From contig BRXU01000016.1 of assembly GCA_030267565.1 (NCBI GenBank), forward strand, positions 2,498,501-2,562,500: a stretch of 64,000 nt of DNA, written 5' to 3'. The notes under the pieces are model-generated. The model was not told where the DNA came from, did not search any database, and worked only from the letters and a program-made list of their open reading frames with translations. Below are positions 1-9,721 of this stretch, one piece after another; the first letter of the stretch is position 1; the number at the start of each line of letters is the position of its first letter. A program made the translations under genes and the position numbers. This DNA comes from Pleodorina starrii. Lineage: Eukaryota > Chlorophyta > Chlorophyceae > Chlamydomonadales > Volvocaceae.

Positions 1-97
1 CCCTGACACATCAACACTCTCCGCCGCACCGCACCGCACCGAGTTACAGCGCTCCTCTTCTTTCTTTTCTCCTGCCAGATCATTGGTGCCCGGCGGG

Positions 98-1652
98 ATG
101 AGGAAAAACTGCTGCTTCGCTTCGGAGGTGGTGGTGGTGGTTCTCCTGCTACAGCTGGCCGCGCAGAAACTCGCAGCAGCAGCGGCGGCAGCGGCAGCGA
201 CAGCAGGTGCGGAGGGTACCAGAGATGACCGCAGCGGAACGAAGGGGCTTACGGCGTTGCGTGCTTGGTTGCTTGCTTGCGCGCGTGCGGGCGAGCGGGC
301 TGTAGGCTACGGTAGTGTATGGAGTCGTGGGACTTGTGCCTCGTCTGCCGTACCTTAAGAGGTGGGCGGTGCCTCCTGGGCTGCAAGGCAAGGCAAGGCA
401 AGGCAAGCCGTATCGACACATCGTCTCAAGGGTGCTCTTCGGAGAGGGAGAGAGCCCCTACACCACGTAATGCCATGAAGAGGTGGTGGGGCTACCCTCA
501 CACCTGACGGCTGACGCTTCGTGAACCTCACGACCGGGATCTCACCAAAGGGGCACAGAACCCGTTCTTCCAAACCTTTTTTGGCCTGCCTACATTTTTC
601 ATGCCGCCAAGTGGTTGTGGTCGAAGGGGACTTTCCCTGCAAGCACCTTGGGAAAACCTTCCCTGGAGCTGCAACCCCGCCCTTGCTTTCCCCTCTCGGA
701 CCCCGCCCTCCAGTCTCGTGTCACCCATGACGAGAAGGCCGTCGCCTGCCGCCGTTCTTTGCTTCTTTCACATGCACGCACAGCCCCGCAGCCCAGGGGA
801 GCGCTGCCGCCTGCGTCATCGCTGCCGCCTGCGTCATCGCCGCCGCCTGCGTCATCGCTGCCGCCTGCGTCATCGCCGCCGCCTGCGTCAGCGCTGCCGC
901 CTGCGTCATCGCCGCCGCCTGCGTCAGCGCTGCCGCCTGCGTCATCGCCGCCGCCTGCGTCAGCGCTGCCGCCTGCGTCATCGCCGCCGCTGGCAGCGCC
1001 GGGGACGCTGCCGCAGTACTACATCAACTATGGCAGGTGTGGCCACGACCTCCAGAGCCAAGAGTACGGCAGCTGGATCGCGACGCGGCCGCTTTCCGTA
1101 CAGTCCAGCCCGCATTCCCTCATCCTCCGTGTCGACACGCTCAACGCTTCGCCCGTGGCGCCCGCCTTTGGCGTCGTCGAGCCGTCCGACTTCCCCATTC
1201 GCCAAATGAACCTGGCGTACTTTAACACCAGCGGCGTCATGTCCTGGTCTCCGGAGCTCGACCGGATTCCGTACATTGAAGTACGGTCGTACTACACTGT
1301 CCGCGTCAACGGCGGCAGGCCCCTCGCTAGCGTGCGGGACCTCAAGGACCGGGGCCTCAATCCGTCGTTTGTCTATTCACTGAAAGCTCGCCTCAACGGC
1401 ATCATCGCTCCCTCGCCGACGCGGTACCGAATCGAGGTGGTGAAGACGTGTGCGCTGGCGCCCGGCGGCGGCCGCAACGCCGACGCGGCGACGGCTTGCG
1501 CGGGGGTGCCAGACCCAGCCACTGTGTTTCTGTCGCCCGAGGGCTACTTCGCCTATTCGTTCTGGGGAGTGGGCCAGGCGCTGACGGTCAATGGGGTTTA
1601 CGTCCGGGACCACGCCTGGTGTCCCGTGCAAACGGGCGTCACCGTGCCTTGA
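98..1652 (+). CDS. Secreted proline-rich (HRGP-like) cell wall/matrix protein
   Basis: Two-exon model, 98-206 and 784-1652, encoding 325 residues. Exon 1 starts at an ATG followed by a basic and hydrophobic stretch (KNCC, then VVVVVLLLQLAA), a good signal peptide, then an alanine run. The donor CAG|GTGCGG and the acceptor GCACAG|CC join in matching phase 1. Exon 2 opens with ten PPAS(S/A)(L/P) hexapeptides, a typical target for prolyl hydroxylation and O-glycosylation in algal wall proteins. About 215 residues follow as a globular part with few cysteines and many aromatics (for example QYYINYGRCGHD, FAYSFWGVG). I could not match that part to the pherophorin domain or to any other family I know. 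An extracellular matrix location is inference from the signal peptide and repeats. An additional upstream in-frame ATG lies at 83. A LINE sits about 200 bp beyond the stop codon. Confidence 0.6.
804..985 (+). repeat. 18-bp tandem repeat encoding PPAS hexapeptides
   Basis: About ten tandem copies of an 18-bp unit (CTGCCGCCTGCGTCATCG or its CCG-first variant), in frame with the secreted protein. Alternation of L/P at position 6 and S/A at position 5 gives a 36-bp higher-order unit. A multiple-of-three period is what selection on a coding repeat would keep. Confidence 0.85.
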
Positions 1653-1800
1653 TGGCGCCAGGCAGTCTGACACCTTCACGTCGGTTGCTGGGGTGAGCTG
1701 GGGTTGGTGTTGGATTGGGTGTTTGACTGTTTTCACACTCTCTACAGGACCAAGAGAATAAGGTAACTTTGGCCCGGTGGAAAAATTCAATGGGGCGCCC

Positions 1801-1847
1801 CGATGTGCTCCGATGTGACCCGATGTGACCCGATGTGACCCGATGTG
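1801..1847. repeat. 10-bp direct repeats (CGATGTGACC) at a LINE target site
   Basis: Four and a half near-perfect copies of CGATGTGACC lie immediately left of the LINE tail. The last copy is also the left target-site duplication (GACCCGATGTG, 1837-1847), whose partner is at 4235-4245. Confidence 0.8.
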
Positions 1848-4234
1848 ATAATAATAATAATAATAATGATACGCCCGGCCGGTAGCCGAGGCGTGGGTTA
1901 TGGGAGCAGAGGGGGTGGGGTGACGGGTTTCCCCGGTCCCAGCCCCCCCCACCACCGCAAGGAACTTAAGACTTGTCCCACGTTGGTTACGTGCCGGCCG
2001 GTGTCGGTTCCGCATGGGGGTTGCGTTCCATTTGTCTGCGGGTTGTAACGATAGTGTTGAGTGTCCTAACTGCATGGTCGTGGAGGTCGTTGCAGCATGC
2101 TCGGGCTTCCTTGCTGCCCGTGCCTAGGGTGTGGAGTAGAGGGCGTAGGTCTTTCCTGATAGTACCCGCAAAGCCGAGGCTGATGGCTTCCTGTGTTGTG
2201 TAGCGGACCTTCCATCCGGCTGCCGTGAGGAGTTTGGCCAGTTCTGCGTGTTGTACGGCCTTGTCGTGCTGTTTCTGTGTGTGGTTGATGTCGGCGGTGT
2301 AGCCGACCTCAACAATGTGTACGGTGTGCTGGCTAGGGTCCTGAGGTCCCTTGTACCCTTGCACTTGCGTTTCATGGAGGGGGATGTCGGGTATAAGGAG
2401 TATATCGGGCCTGAGTTTGAGGCGTTTCTCATCCTCAATACTCGGGAGCAGCCATTTGGGCAGGCGTGTGCCGGCCACGTAGTCTGGTCGGGTGTCCGCG
2501 GGGCCGGCGTCCATTACAATGTAACAGCCTCCATTGGACCCACGGGCTAGCGTACTGGTAATGTTTTGGACCGCCTTGTTGTGCCGCTGTATGTATAGGG
2601 CTCGCATGCGGGGGTGAAGGCAGCCTCCGAGGATGTGCGCCCCTGAGTCGAGTTGGCTGCATAGGGGGCAATGTCCCGACGACGCAGGGCGGCCAGGTGC
2701 CACTGGTTTTTTAAATCGCCTCGCAAGCTTGGCGCTCCATAGCTGGCCGTATAGGTAGTCGAAGCACCGTTTAACGTGCTTGTGTCGGCCCGCCTTGCGC
2801 TGTAGAGTCCGAGTGCTGGTGCTTATATCGAGGTCGGGCAGAGTGTTGGCGACGTATTTCATGTAATCTGTTTCGTTCGTGTATCCCGAGTGCGTTTCCG
2901 GGCTGACCAAGGACTCGATACCGCGGTTAAGGTCGTTTGCATAGTGCCCAGCGTTCTTCTCAGGCCCAGCCATTTTCCGCAGCCACCAGTGTTGACTTCG
3001 TGGATTATTGTCTGAGGTCTCGGTTGCGCTCAGCGCGTCGGGGTCTAGCTTGGAGAGTCCTCGCGCGGCTCGTACGGCTGCTTTGTCCGCTTTCTCGTTG
3101 TAAGTTACCCCAGTGTGGGCTTTCACTTTAAGCAAAGATGTCTTCAGGTTACAAGCCGCTCGTCGTTTAAGGATTAATACGATTTCCTCAAGCAGCGCCT
3201 TGTGCTTACTAAGCTGAAGCTTATGTGGGTTGTTTATCATCTTTTTAATAAGATGTAGCGACGCGGCAGAGTCCGTCCATATAGTTAGGTGAGCTTCGTC
3301 GTGCAGCGTGCCTCTGCGCATCTGGAGTCCTTGATGGATGGCACTCAGTTCGCACCGTGTAATAGTTTGGCAGCCCTGGTGGCCTGCGTTCACATTGATG
3401 TGGAGCGTTGTGTTGGTAAGTGCGTCGACGGCCGCGGCCCCCAGGAGATGTCTTTCCTCGTCGCCATCTTTGATCTTTTGCACTGACCCGTCTGTGTATA
3501 TGGCGTCTTGGGCGTTGTATCGCAGAGCATATTTGGCAGGAAATGCCAGGAACGCGGAGCTTCCCTCTTCCGTGGAGAGGTTGTCGCACGTGCGGGAGGG
3601 AGCTGCCGCGGCGGGTGGCTTCTCGGTCATACTACGCAGCCGCTTGCGCACCCATTGGGGTGGCTTCCAAGAGAGGGCGGGGCCAGTGGCGACGTGGCGG
3701 GCTGCCGTCATAGCAAGCGCTCTGCGGAGGCTGGTACCGTACGCGCGGCCGGATTCATTGCTAACCAGGAGTAGGGTGAGTCCGTTTGGGTAGGGTTTTG
3801 GAGCGTCTACGCTCACTTCGCTGTAAAGGTCCCCCGTTCCTGAAAATGCGTCTATTGTACCGATCATAGTGACCAGCGGGTGGGTGAGGTAGCGGGTGTA
3901 GGGCGCCGTTTGGGACGTGGGCAGCAGGAGTAGGGTAGCGGTGGGGTTATCTGTGCTCCGTGTTGCGTCGGCCCAGCCTAGCGCCCATCGCAGTGCATGA
4001 TGCCCCTCGTCCGGCTTAGGTTCAGGGTGCGCGACGGATACGCCCGTGCACGGTTGCGAATACGCGTCGTGGTTGGCTCCGAAGAGCTGATCTTCTGGGT
4101 GCCGTGAGTAGTAGATGGCGGTGCTGTCTGCTACGTTGAGGGGGGATGCAAAGCGCTCTGTTGCGGCGCCCAGCGCGGTCATGAGGCGTTTCATCAGCCG
4201 TTCAGATATCCTCCGCTCATGGGCCTCTCGAATG
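1848..4234 (-). mobile_element. 5'-truncated Dualen/RandI-like non-LTR retrotransposon
   Basis: The insertion is bounded by 11-bp direct repeats GACCCGATGTG (1837-1847 and 4235-4245). On the minus strand its 3' end is a run of ATT triplets (plus-strand TAA run at 1848-1867), the simple-repeat tail expected of a LINE. The interior is one open frame with RNase H and a C-terminal restriction-like endonuclease. Having both an RNase H and an RLE points to the Dualen/RandI group known from Chlamydomonas. The apurinic endonuclease and reverse transcriptase that should lie upstream are absent, so this is a dead-on-arrival 5' truncation. Confidence 0.8.
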
Positions 4235-4248
4235 GACCCGATGTGCAT
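1987..4248 (-). CDS. LINE polyprotein fragment: RNase H plus restriction-like endonuclease
   Basis: An uninterrupted 753-codon frame, truncated at its N terminus by the insertion: the first few codons read through the target-site duplication, so the ATG at 4248 is accidental. RNase H lies at about residues 250-390 with the acidic set visible (YTDGS, RCELSAI, WTDSAASL, and AHTGVTYNEKAD). A CX2CX7HX4C finger (CPLCSQLDSGAHILGGC) follows near residue 520. Then comes an RHN motif and an RLE-like core, LRPDILL followed by VHIVEVGYTADINHTQKQHDKA, resembling the PD-D/E-K endonuclease of R2-type and Dualen elements. The N-terminal roughly 240 residues are not reverse transcriptase and I cannot assign them. 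With no RT in cis it cannot mobilise itself. Confidence 0.75.
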   Translation of the reverse strand: MHIGSIREAHERRISERLMKRLMTALGAATERFASPLNVADSTAIYYSRHPEDQLFGANHDAYSQPCTGVSVAHPEPKPDEGHHALRWALGWADATRSTDNPTATLLLLPTSQTAPYTRYLTHPLVTMIGTIDAFSGTGDLYSEVSVDAPKPYPNGLTLLLVSNESGRAYGTSLRRALAMTAARHVATGPALSWKPPQWVRKRLRSMTEKPPAAAAPSRTCDNLSTEEGSSAFLAFPAKYALRYNAQDAIYTDGSVQKIKDGDEERHLLGAAAVDALTNTTLHINVNAGHQGCQTITRCELSAIHQGLQMRRGTLHDEAHLTIWTDSAASLHLIKKMINNPHKLQLSKHKALLEEIVLILKRRAACNLKTSLLKVKAHTGVTYNEKADKAAVRAARGLSKLDPDALSATETSDNNPRSQHWWLRKMAGPEKNAGHYANDLNRGIESLVSPETHSGYTNETDYMKYVANTLPDLDISTSTRTLQRKAGRHKHVKRCFDYLYGQLWSAKLARRFKKPVAPGRPASSGHCPLCSQLDSGAHILGGCLHPRMRALYIQRHNKAVQNITSTLARGSNGGCYIVMDAGPADTRPDYVAGTRLPKWLLPSIEDEKRLKLRPDILLIPDIPLHETQVQGYKGPQDPSQHTVHIVEVGYTADINHTQKQHDKAVQHAELAKLLTAAGWKVRYTTQEAISLGFAGTIRKDLRPLLHTLGTGSKEARACCNDLHDHAVRTLNTIVTTRRQMERNPHAEPTPAGT

Positions 4249-5287
4249 ACAGTGACCGGTCTCTCAATCTACATGTTGCGCACTAGGAATCTTTCCGCTG
4301 GTCAAACGTCGGAGGGGGCTGGGCTGCGCCGGCCTGGGCACGGCTGGGCGAGAGCCGCAATTCATTCGGCAATCACCGGTTGTGAGTTGTGGGGGCAGCA
4401 AGCGCCTCTGTGCTCTAATGCTGCCCCCTGTTGGAGTGCGTGCGTGGGTGAGTGGGTTTTAGGGAATTCGTGGGTGCACGCGGATGCCCAGGCGCCGTGT
4501 ATGCACCCGGCACGGAGGGCGGGGTTTCACCGCTGGGAGAGTCACGGCGGCTCGCGGCAGGTGCGTCGAATGTTTTGCGGACTTGCGGGGTTGCGAACTT
4601 GTGGTTTCGCGCAGCATTTGGGTTTCCGCATTCGCGTGTGTCATCATCCGCACTGCCGTGGTTGCCGGCGAGGGTTGTGAACGCCGCGGAGGCGGCTGGC
4701 GGGGTCCTGCGTCTCTTAGTCTGCACGGCCGCGGAGGAAAGAGAGTCCCGATGGCCCGCGCGACGCGGTGCTCTGGGCCCGCCAGGGCCCGCCTCCGAAT
4801 TGCTGATTGGCTGGACTGCAAACGTACAGGAGTGCTGCAGGGAGTGCTGCAGGAGTGCTGCAGGAGTGCTGCAGGTTGGGATTTGGGTTGTTTGGGGTGA
4901 CACGCGGTCCCAGGCGCATGATGTGCGCATGTGACGAATAAGCCAACGAGCCGGCGGTGGTAGTTACTAGTTCGGCGTAGAGTGCAGCGGTCGCGCTCGC
5001 CGCGTGCGTGTGTGTGACGCGGGCGCTGCGCCGCGAGGCACGTGCGCACGTGCGCCGACACACTTGGTGGACGGAGTTTCCCGGAGCTGGGGTTGGGGTT
5101 GGGTTGGGGTTGGAGTTTTCCGCAAAACTGTGTGCAAAGCATCAGACCCGCACTGCTGGCAGATGGACAGACCGAGAGTGTTTCGTTGCCTTTACCCCAT
5201 TGCCCCTATCCTCGTGTTGGTCTTCACTCGAAGCTTGACGCTGTGTCGTACACCGATGTGTTGCTTGTGTGCCGCACGCCGACGGGT
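4246..5287. other. Intergenic, no gene recognised
   Basis: Several short frames occur on both strands but none has a recognisable domain or consistent splice signals. It holds the CAGGAGTGCTG tandem repeat (4828-4876) and a short GGGTTGGGGTTG-rich stretch near 5090-5115. Confidence 0.5.
4828..4876. repeat. About 12-bp tandem repeat (CAGGAGTGCTG)
   Basis: Four consecutive copies of CAGGAGTGCTG with one slightly longer unit. Confidence 0.8.
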
Positions 5288-5289
5288 GG

Positions 5290-5580
5290 TATGTGTATGT
5301 ATGTATGTATGTATGTATGTATGTATGCATGTATGTATGTATGTATGTATGTATGTATGTATGTATGTATGTATGTATGTATGTATGTATGTATGTATGT
5401 ATGTATGTATGTATGTATGTATGTATGTATGTATGTATGTATGTATGTATGTATGTATGTATGTATGTATGTATGTATGTATGTATGTATGTATGTATGT
5501 ATGTATGTATGTATGTATGTATGTATGTATGTATGTATGTATGTATGTATGTATGTATGTATGTATGTATGTATGTATGT
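5290..5580. repeat. (TATG)n microsatellite, short array
   Basis: About 290 bp of almost pure TATG repeats with one TATGCATG interruption near 5325. It abuts the left end of the SINE-like segment and could be an expanded SINE tail, since the segment reads towards it on the minus strand. Confidence 0.95.
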
Positions 5581-6173
5581 GTAACTGTTACATATCTGCC
5601 GGGCCGACACTGGCCGGGGGCGCTAACCCGCCCACATACGGGAGACCGCCGAAGCACTCCTCTGCTGAGGAGGGGCGTACCACCTTGTCCGCACACTGCA
5701 CCGGGAAGTGCTAACCGCTGCGCCGTAATCGTCACAGGACAGCGTCCACCTGATTGTCCATGTGCCAGCTAAGCTAGCCCCAGGCGCCTACTGTCCTCAG
5801 TCCACTGAACGCATGCTCTACAGCTGCGTAATCTACCAGGGCACTCACACCGGTGCCATTGCCACCTCCTATATCCTTCGGAAGCCTGCCGCCGCCCGAT
5901 CTTAGTTATCCAACCACCACCTGCTATGCAGTCTGGTCCAGGCCCTATGCAGACTCATTCCTCCACCACTGCTCTGCGGCAGCGTTGTAGTCTTCTTGGT
6001 GGCATCCCACTCCAGCTGCCCCGCGCACCAGAGGACACCATTGTCTCCAGCCTTCGACACCCCGATCTCTTTCACCCGGGGGACCAGCGGTGGGGTACGA
6101 TCCCACGTCTTCCGGTTAAGTTAGTGCCGACTCTGGGGATCGAACTCCAGACCCGCCGGTTACTAACCCGGTG
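5581..6173 (-). mobile_element. tRNA-related SINE remnant(s) between two TATG arrays
   Basis: On the minus strand, 6173 down to about 6120 reads like the 3' two-thirds of a tRNA-Thr(AGT)-type gene: an AGAGCAC D-arm end, TTAGTAA as a possible anticodon loop, then GGAGTTCGATCCCC, a good Pol III B box. The 5' part is replaced by the large microsatellite. A second T-arm-like hairpin (GTGGG, 7-nt loop, CCCAC) lies near 6096-6112. A second A-box-like block, GGCGCAGCGGTTAGCAC, lies at about 5709-5725. The unit ends at 5581 directly in a (CATA)n run, as SINE tails do. Stem mismatches argue against an intact tRNA gene. Whether this is one composite SINE or two is not resolved. Confidence 0.5.
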
Positions 6174-8694
6174 CTCTATGTATGTATGTATGTATGTATG
6201 TATGTATGTATGTATGTATGTATGTATGTATGTATGTATGTATGTATGTATGTATGTATGTATGTATGTATGTATGTATGTATGTATGTATGTATGTATG
6301 TATGTATGTATGTATGTATGTATGTATGTATGTATGTATGTATGTATGTATGTATGTATGTATGTATGTATGTATGTATGTATGTATGTATGTATGTATG
6401 TATGTATGTATGTATGTATGTATGTATGTATGTATGTATGTATGTATGTATGTATGTATGTATGTATGTATGTATGTATGTATGTATGTATGTATGTATG
6501 TATGTATGTATGTATGTATGTATGTATGTATGTATGTATGTATGTATGTATGTATGTATGTATGTATGTATGTATGTATGTATGTATGTATGTATGTATG
6601 TATGTATGTATGTATGTATGTATGTATGTATGTATGTATGTATGTATGTATGTATGTATGTATGTATGTATGTATGTATGTATGTATGTATGTATGTATG
6701 TATGTATGTATGTATGTATGTATGTATGTATGTATGTATGTATGTATGTATGTATGTATGTATGTATGTATGTATGTATGTATGTATGTATGTATGTATG
6801 TATGTATGTATGTATGTATGTATGTATGTATGTATGTATGTATGTATGTATGTATGTATGTATGTATGTATGTATGTATGTATGTATGTATGTATGTATG
6901 TATGTATGTATGTATGTATGTATGTATGTATGTATGTATGTATGTATGTATGTATGTATGTATGTATGTATGTATGTATGTATGTATGTATGTATGTATG
7001 TATGTATGTATGTATGTATGTATGTATGTATGTATGTATGTATGTATGTATGTATGTATGTATGTATGTATGTATGTATGTATGTATGTATGTATGTATG
7101 TATGTATGTATGTATGTATGTATGTATGTATGTATGTATGTATGTATGTATGTATGTATGTATGTATGTATGTATGTATGTATGTATGTATGTATGTATG
7201 TATGTATGTATGTATGTATGTATGTATGTATGAATTTATGTATGTATGTATGTATGTATGTATGTATGTATGTATGTATGTATGTATGTATGTATGTATG
7301 TATGTATGTATGTATGTATGTATGTATGTATGTATGTATGTATGTATGTATGTATGTATGTATGTATGTATGTATGTATGTATGTATGTATGTATGTATG
7401 TATGTATGTATGTATGTATGTATGTATGTATGTATGTATGTATGTATGTATGTATGTATGTATGTATGTATGTATGTATGTATGTATGTATGTATGTATG
7501 TATGTATGTATGTATGTATGTATGTATGTATGTATGTATGTATGTATGTATGTATGTATGTATGTATGTATGTATGTATGTATGTATGTATGTATGTATG
7601 TATGTATGTATGTATGTATGTATGTATGTATGTATGTATGTATGTATGTATGTATGTATGTATGTATGTATGTATGTATGTATGTATGTATGTATGTATG
7701 TATGTATGTATGTATGTATGTATGTATGTATGTATATGTGTATGTATGTATATGTGTATGTATGTATGTATGTATGTATGTATGTATGTATGTATGTATG
7801 TATGTATGTATGTATGTATGTATGTATGTATGTATGTATGTATGTATGTATGTATGTATGTATGTATGTATGTATGTATGTATGTATGTATGTATGTATG
7901 TATGTATGTATGTATGTATGTATGTATGTATGTATGTATGTATGTATGTATGTATGTATGTATGTATGTATGTATGTATGTATGTATGTATGTATGTATG
8001 TATGTATGTATGTATGTATGTATGTATGTATGTATGTATGTATGTATGTATGTATGTATGTATGTATGTATGTATGTATGTATGTATGTATGTATGTATG
8101 TATGTATGTATGTATGTATGTATGTATGTATGTATGTATGTATGTATGTATGTATGTATGTATGTATGTATGTATGTATGTATTTATGTATTTATGTATG
8201 TATGTATGTATGTATGTATGTATGTATGTATGTATGTATGTATGTATGTATGTATGTATGTATGTATGTATGTATGTATGTATGTATGTATGTATGTATG
8301 TATGTATGTATGTATGTATGTATGTATGTATGTATGTATGTATGTATGTATGTATGTATGTATGTATGTATGTATGTATGTATGTATGTATGTATGTATG
8401 TATGTATGTATGTATGTATGTATGTATGTATGTATGTATGTATGTATGTATGTATGTATGTATGTATGTATGTATGTATGTATGTATGTATGTATGTATG
8501 TATGTATGTATGTATGTATGTATGTATGTATGTATGTATGTATGTATGTATGTATGTATGTATGTATGTATGTATGTATGTATGTATGTATGTATGTATG
8601 TATGTATGTATGTATGTATGTATGTATGTATGTATGTATGTATGTATGTATGTATGTATGTATGTATGTATGTATGTATGTATGTATGTATGTA

Positions 8695-8700
<6 letters not shown>
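6174..8700. repeat. Giant (TATG)n microsatellite, about 2.5 kb
   Basis: Roughly 630 copies of TATG with only a few interruptions: near 7231 (GAATT), near 7735-7755 (TATATGTG twice), and near 8183 (TATTTATG twice). Because 4 and 3 are coprime, every plus frame stays open as a CMYV tetrapeptide repeat and the minus frames as HTYI. These reading frames are artefacts. Confidence 0.97.

Positions 8701-8730
<30 letters not shown>
8699..8730. repeat. (TG)n dinucleotide run capping the TATG array
   Basis: About 15 TG units directly continue the TATG array before unique sequence resumes at GGGGTGCATG. Confidence 0.95.
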
Positions 8731-8732
<2 letters not shown>

Positions 8733-9183
8733 GTGCATGTCACACCAGATTCCGTGCAGCGTCGCACCACAAGCGTGCGTGTCGATTGGGTACGTCTACA
8801 GCCGGAGGAGTTGATCATGCCGTTTTGAGCCTGGGTTTTGAGCTGGGTTTGATATGTCGTACTGTCGTACTGGATCTGATAGGATACTGGTCGCGATCAA
8901 TGGAAACTGCTTGGCTAATTTTGTCACGTGATCTAAGTGGTGGGCCGTAGATGTGCCATGCGGTCGTCGTTCGCTGCTGCATCAGATTGCATCACCCTGG
9001 GGGGGTCTCGTTCAGGCGCCATCATGCCTGGCAGACAGGCTGCGTGCGGATGCCCACACCCACAACACCTTGGGCCAGGGCTGCTGTCAGCTGTCAGCTG
9101 GCGGCGGGTGGCGCTGTGAGCCCTCGTTGCGGTTTCGGTGCTGGGCCTCTCTCTGTCTCTCTCTCTCTGTCTCTCTCTCTGTC

Positions 9184-9231
<48 letters not shown>

Positions 9232-9302
9232 TTTTCTCTGTAAAGTAGAGGATCGCGATAACGCAGGAGCCCTCCTGATGTGGAGCAGCCAGGTGGATGT
9301 AC
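8731..9302. other. Intergenic with a CT microsatellite
   Basis: No gene seen. An imperfect (CT)n tract with GT and CA interruptions spans 9147-9231. TGTAC at 9298-9302 is the left target-site duplication of the adjacent LTR element. Confidence 0.6.
9147..9231. repeat. (CT)n microsatellite
   Basis: About 85 bp of CT repeats interrupted by CTGTCT and CTCACT units. Confidence 0.95.
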
Positions 9303-9677
9303 TGTAACGTTTAAGCTACGCTACGCAGCGGAAGGGAAACTCACCGAGGTACCAGGCGTCGCCGAGACGACGACCGAAGAACGACCAGCGGAAGGAGACG
9401 AAGACGGCGCCCACCTAAACAGCTTACCAAGCACTAATCTAACTAATATCAGAAACATACAGTAGTAAGAGGTGGTGTCAACAGACACCTGAGAAATAGA
9501 ATTCAATCCCATAAGCTCCACCAGTCGGCATATGAGGCCGACGCCTTGAGATCTTGATGTACGACAGGGCTCCACAATTATCGTCTCCAACTAATCCAAC
9601 GGTCGTTCCTCACTTTAGTGAGTTCCGTTAACCATTGGTTATAAGTCGGAAATATTATAAGTATAATTATCGTTACA
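9303..9677 (-). repeat. 3' LTR of the chromovirus
   Basis: TGTAACG...CGTTACA, 375 bp, the same length as the partner at 14184-14558 and matching it except for one base. The internal 89-codon frame is present in both LTRs and is not a gene. Confidence 0.95.
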
Positions 9678-9692
9678 CTCCCCCCCCTTTGA
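9678..9692 (-). promoter_or_regulatory. Polypurine tract for plus-strand priming
   Basis: On the minus strand the 3' LTR is immediately preceded by CAAAGGGGGGGGAG, the expected position and composition of a retroelement polypurine tract. Confidence 0.85.
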
Positions 9693-9721
9693 AGCGAACG
9701 TCCCGGGAGTGATGCCAGTAT

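Noticed and set aside
601..1209. Arg/Leu/His-rich frame over the proline repeat, and the minus-strand MTQAAA frame at 721-981
   Set aside because: Alternative frames of the 18-bp coding repeat; the PPAS frame continues into a protein-like domain and splices to a signal peptide.
5085..5116. Telomere-like GGGGTTGGGTT stretch
   Set aside because: Too short and imperfect, not the TTTTAGGG unit of Chlamydomonas telomeres.
5142..5735. Minus-strand HTYI repeat proteins (also 8184-8818)
   Set aside because: Reverse-strand translation of the same microsatellite.
6120..6173. Functional tRNA-Thr gene
   Set aside because: The acceptor and D-arm 5' half are missing and the anticodon stem has mismatches.
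5926..8950. Plus-strand proteins of 435-922 residues made of CMYV repeats
   Set aside because: They are translations of the TATG microsatellite; all frames are open by arithmetic and none has real flanking coding sequence.
9321..9590. 89-codon frame on the minus strand, repeated at 14202-14471
   Set aside because: It lies wholly inside the LTR and occurs twice because the LTR does.
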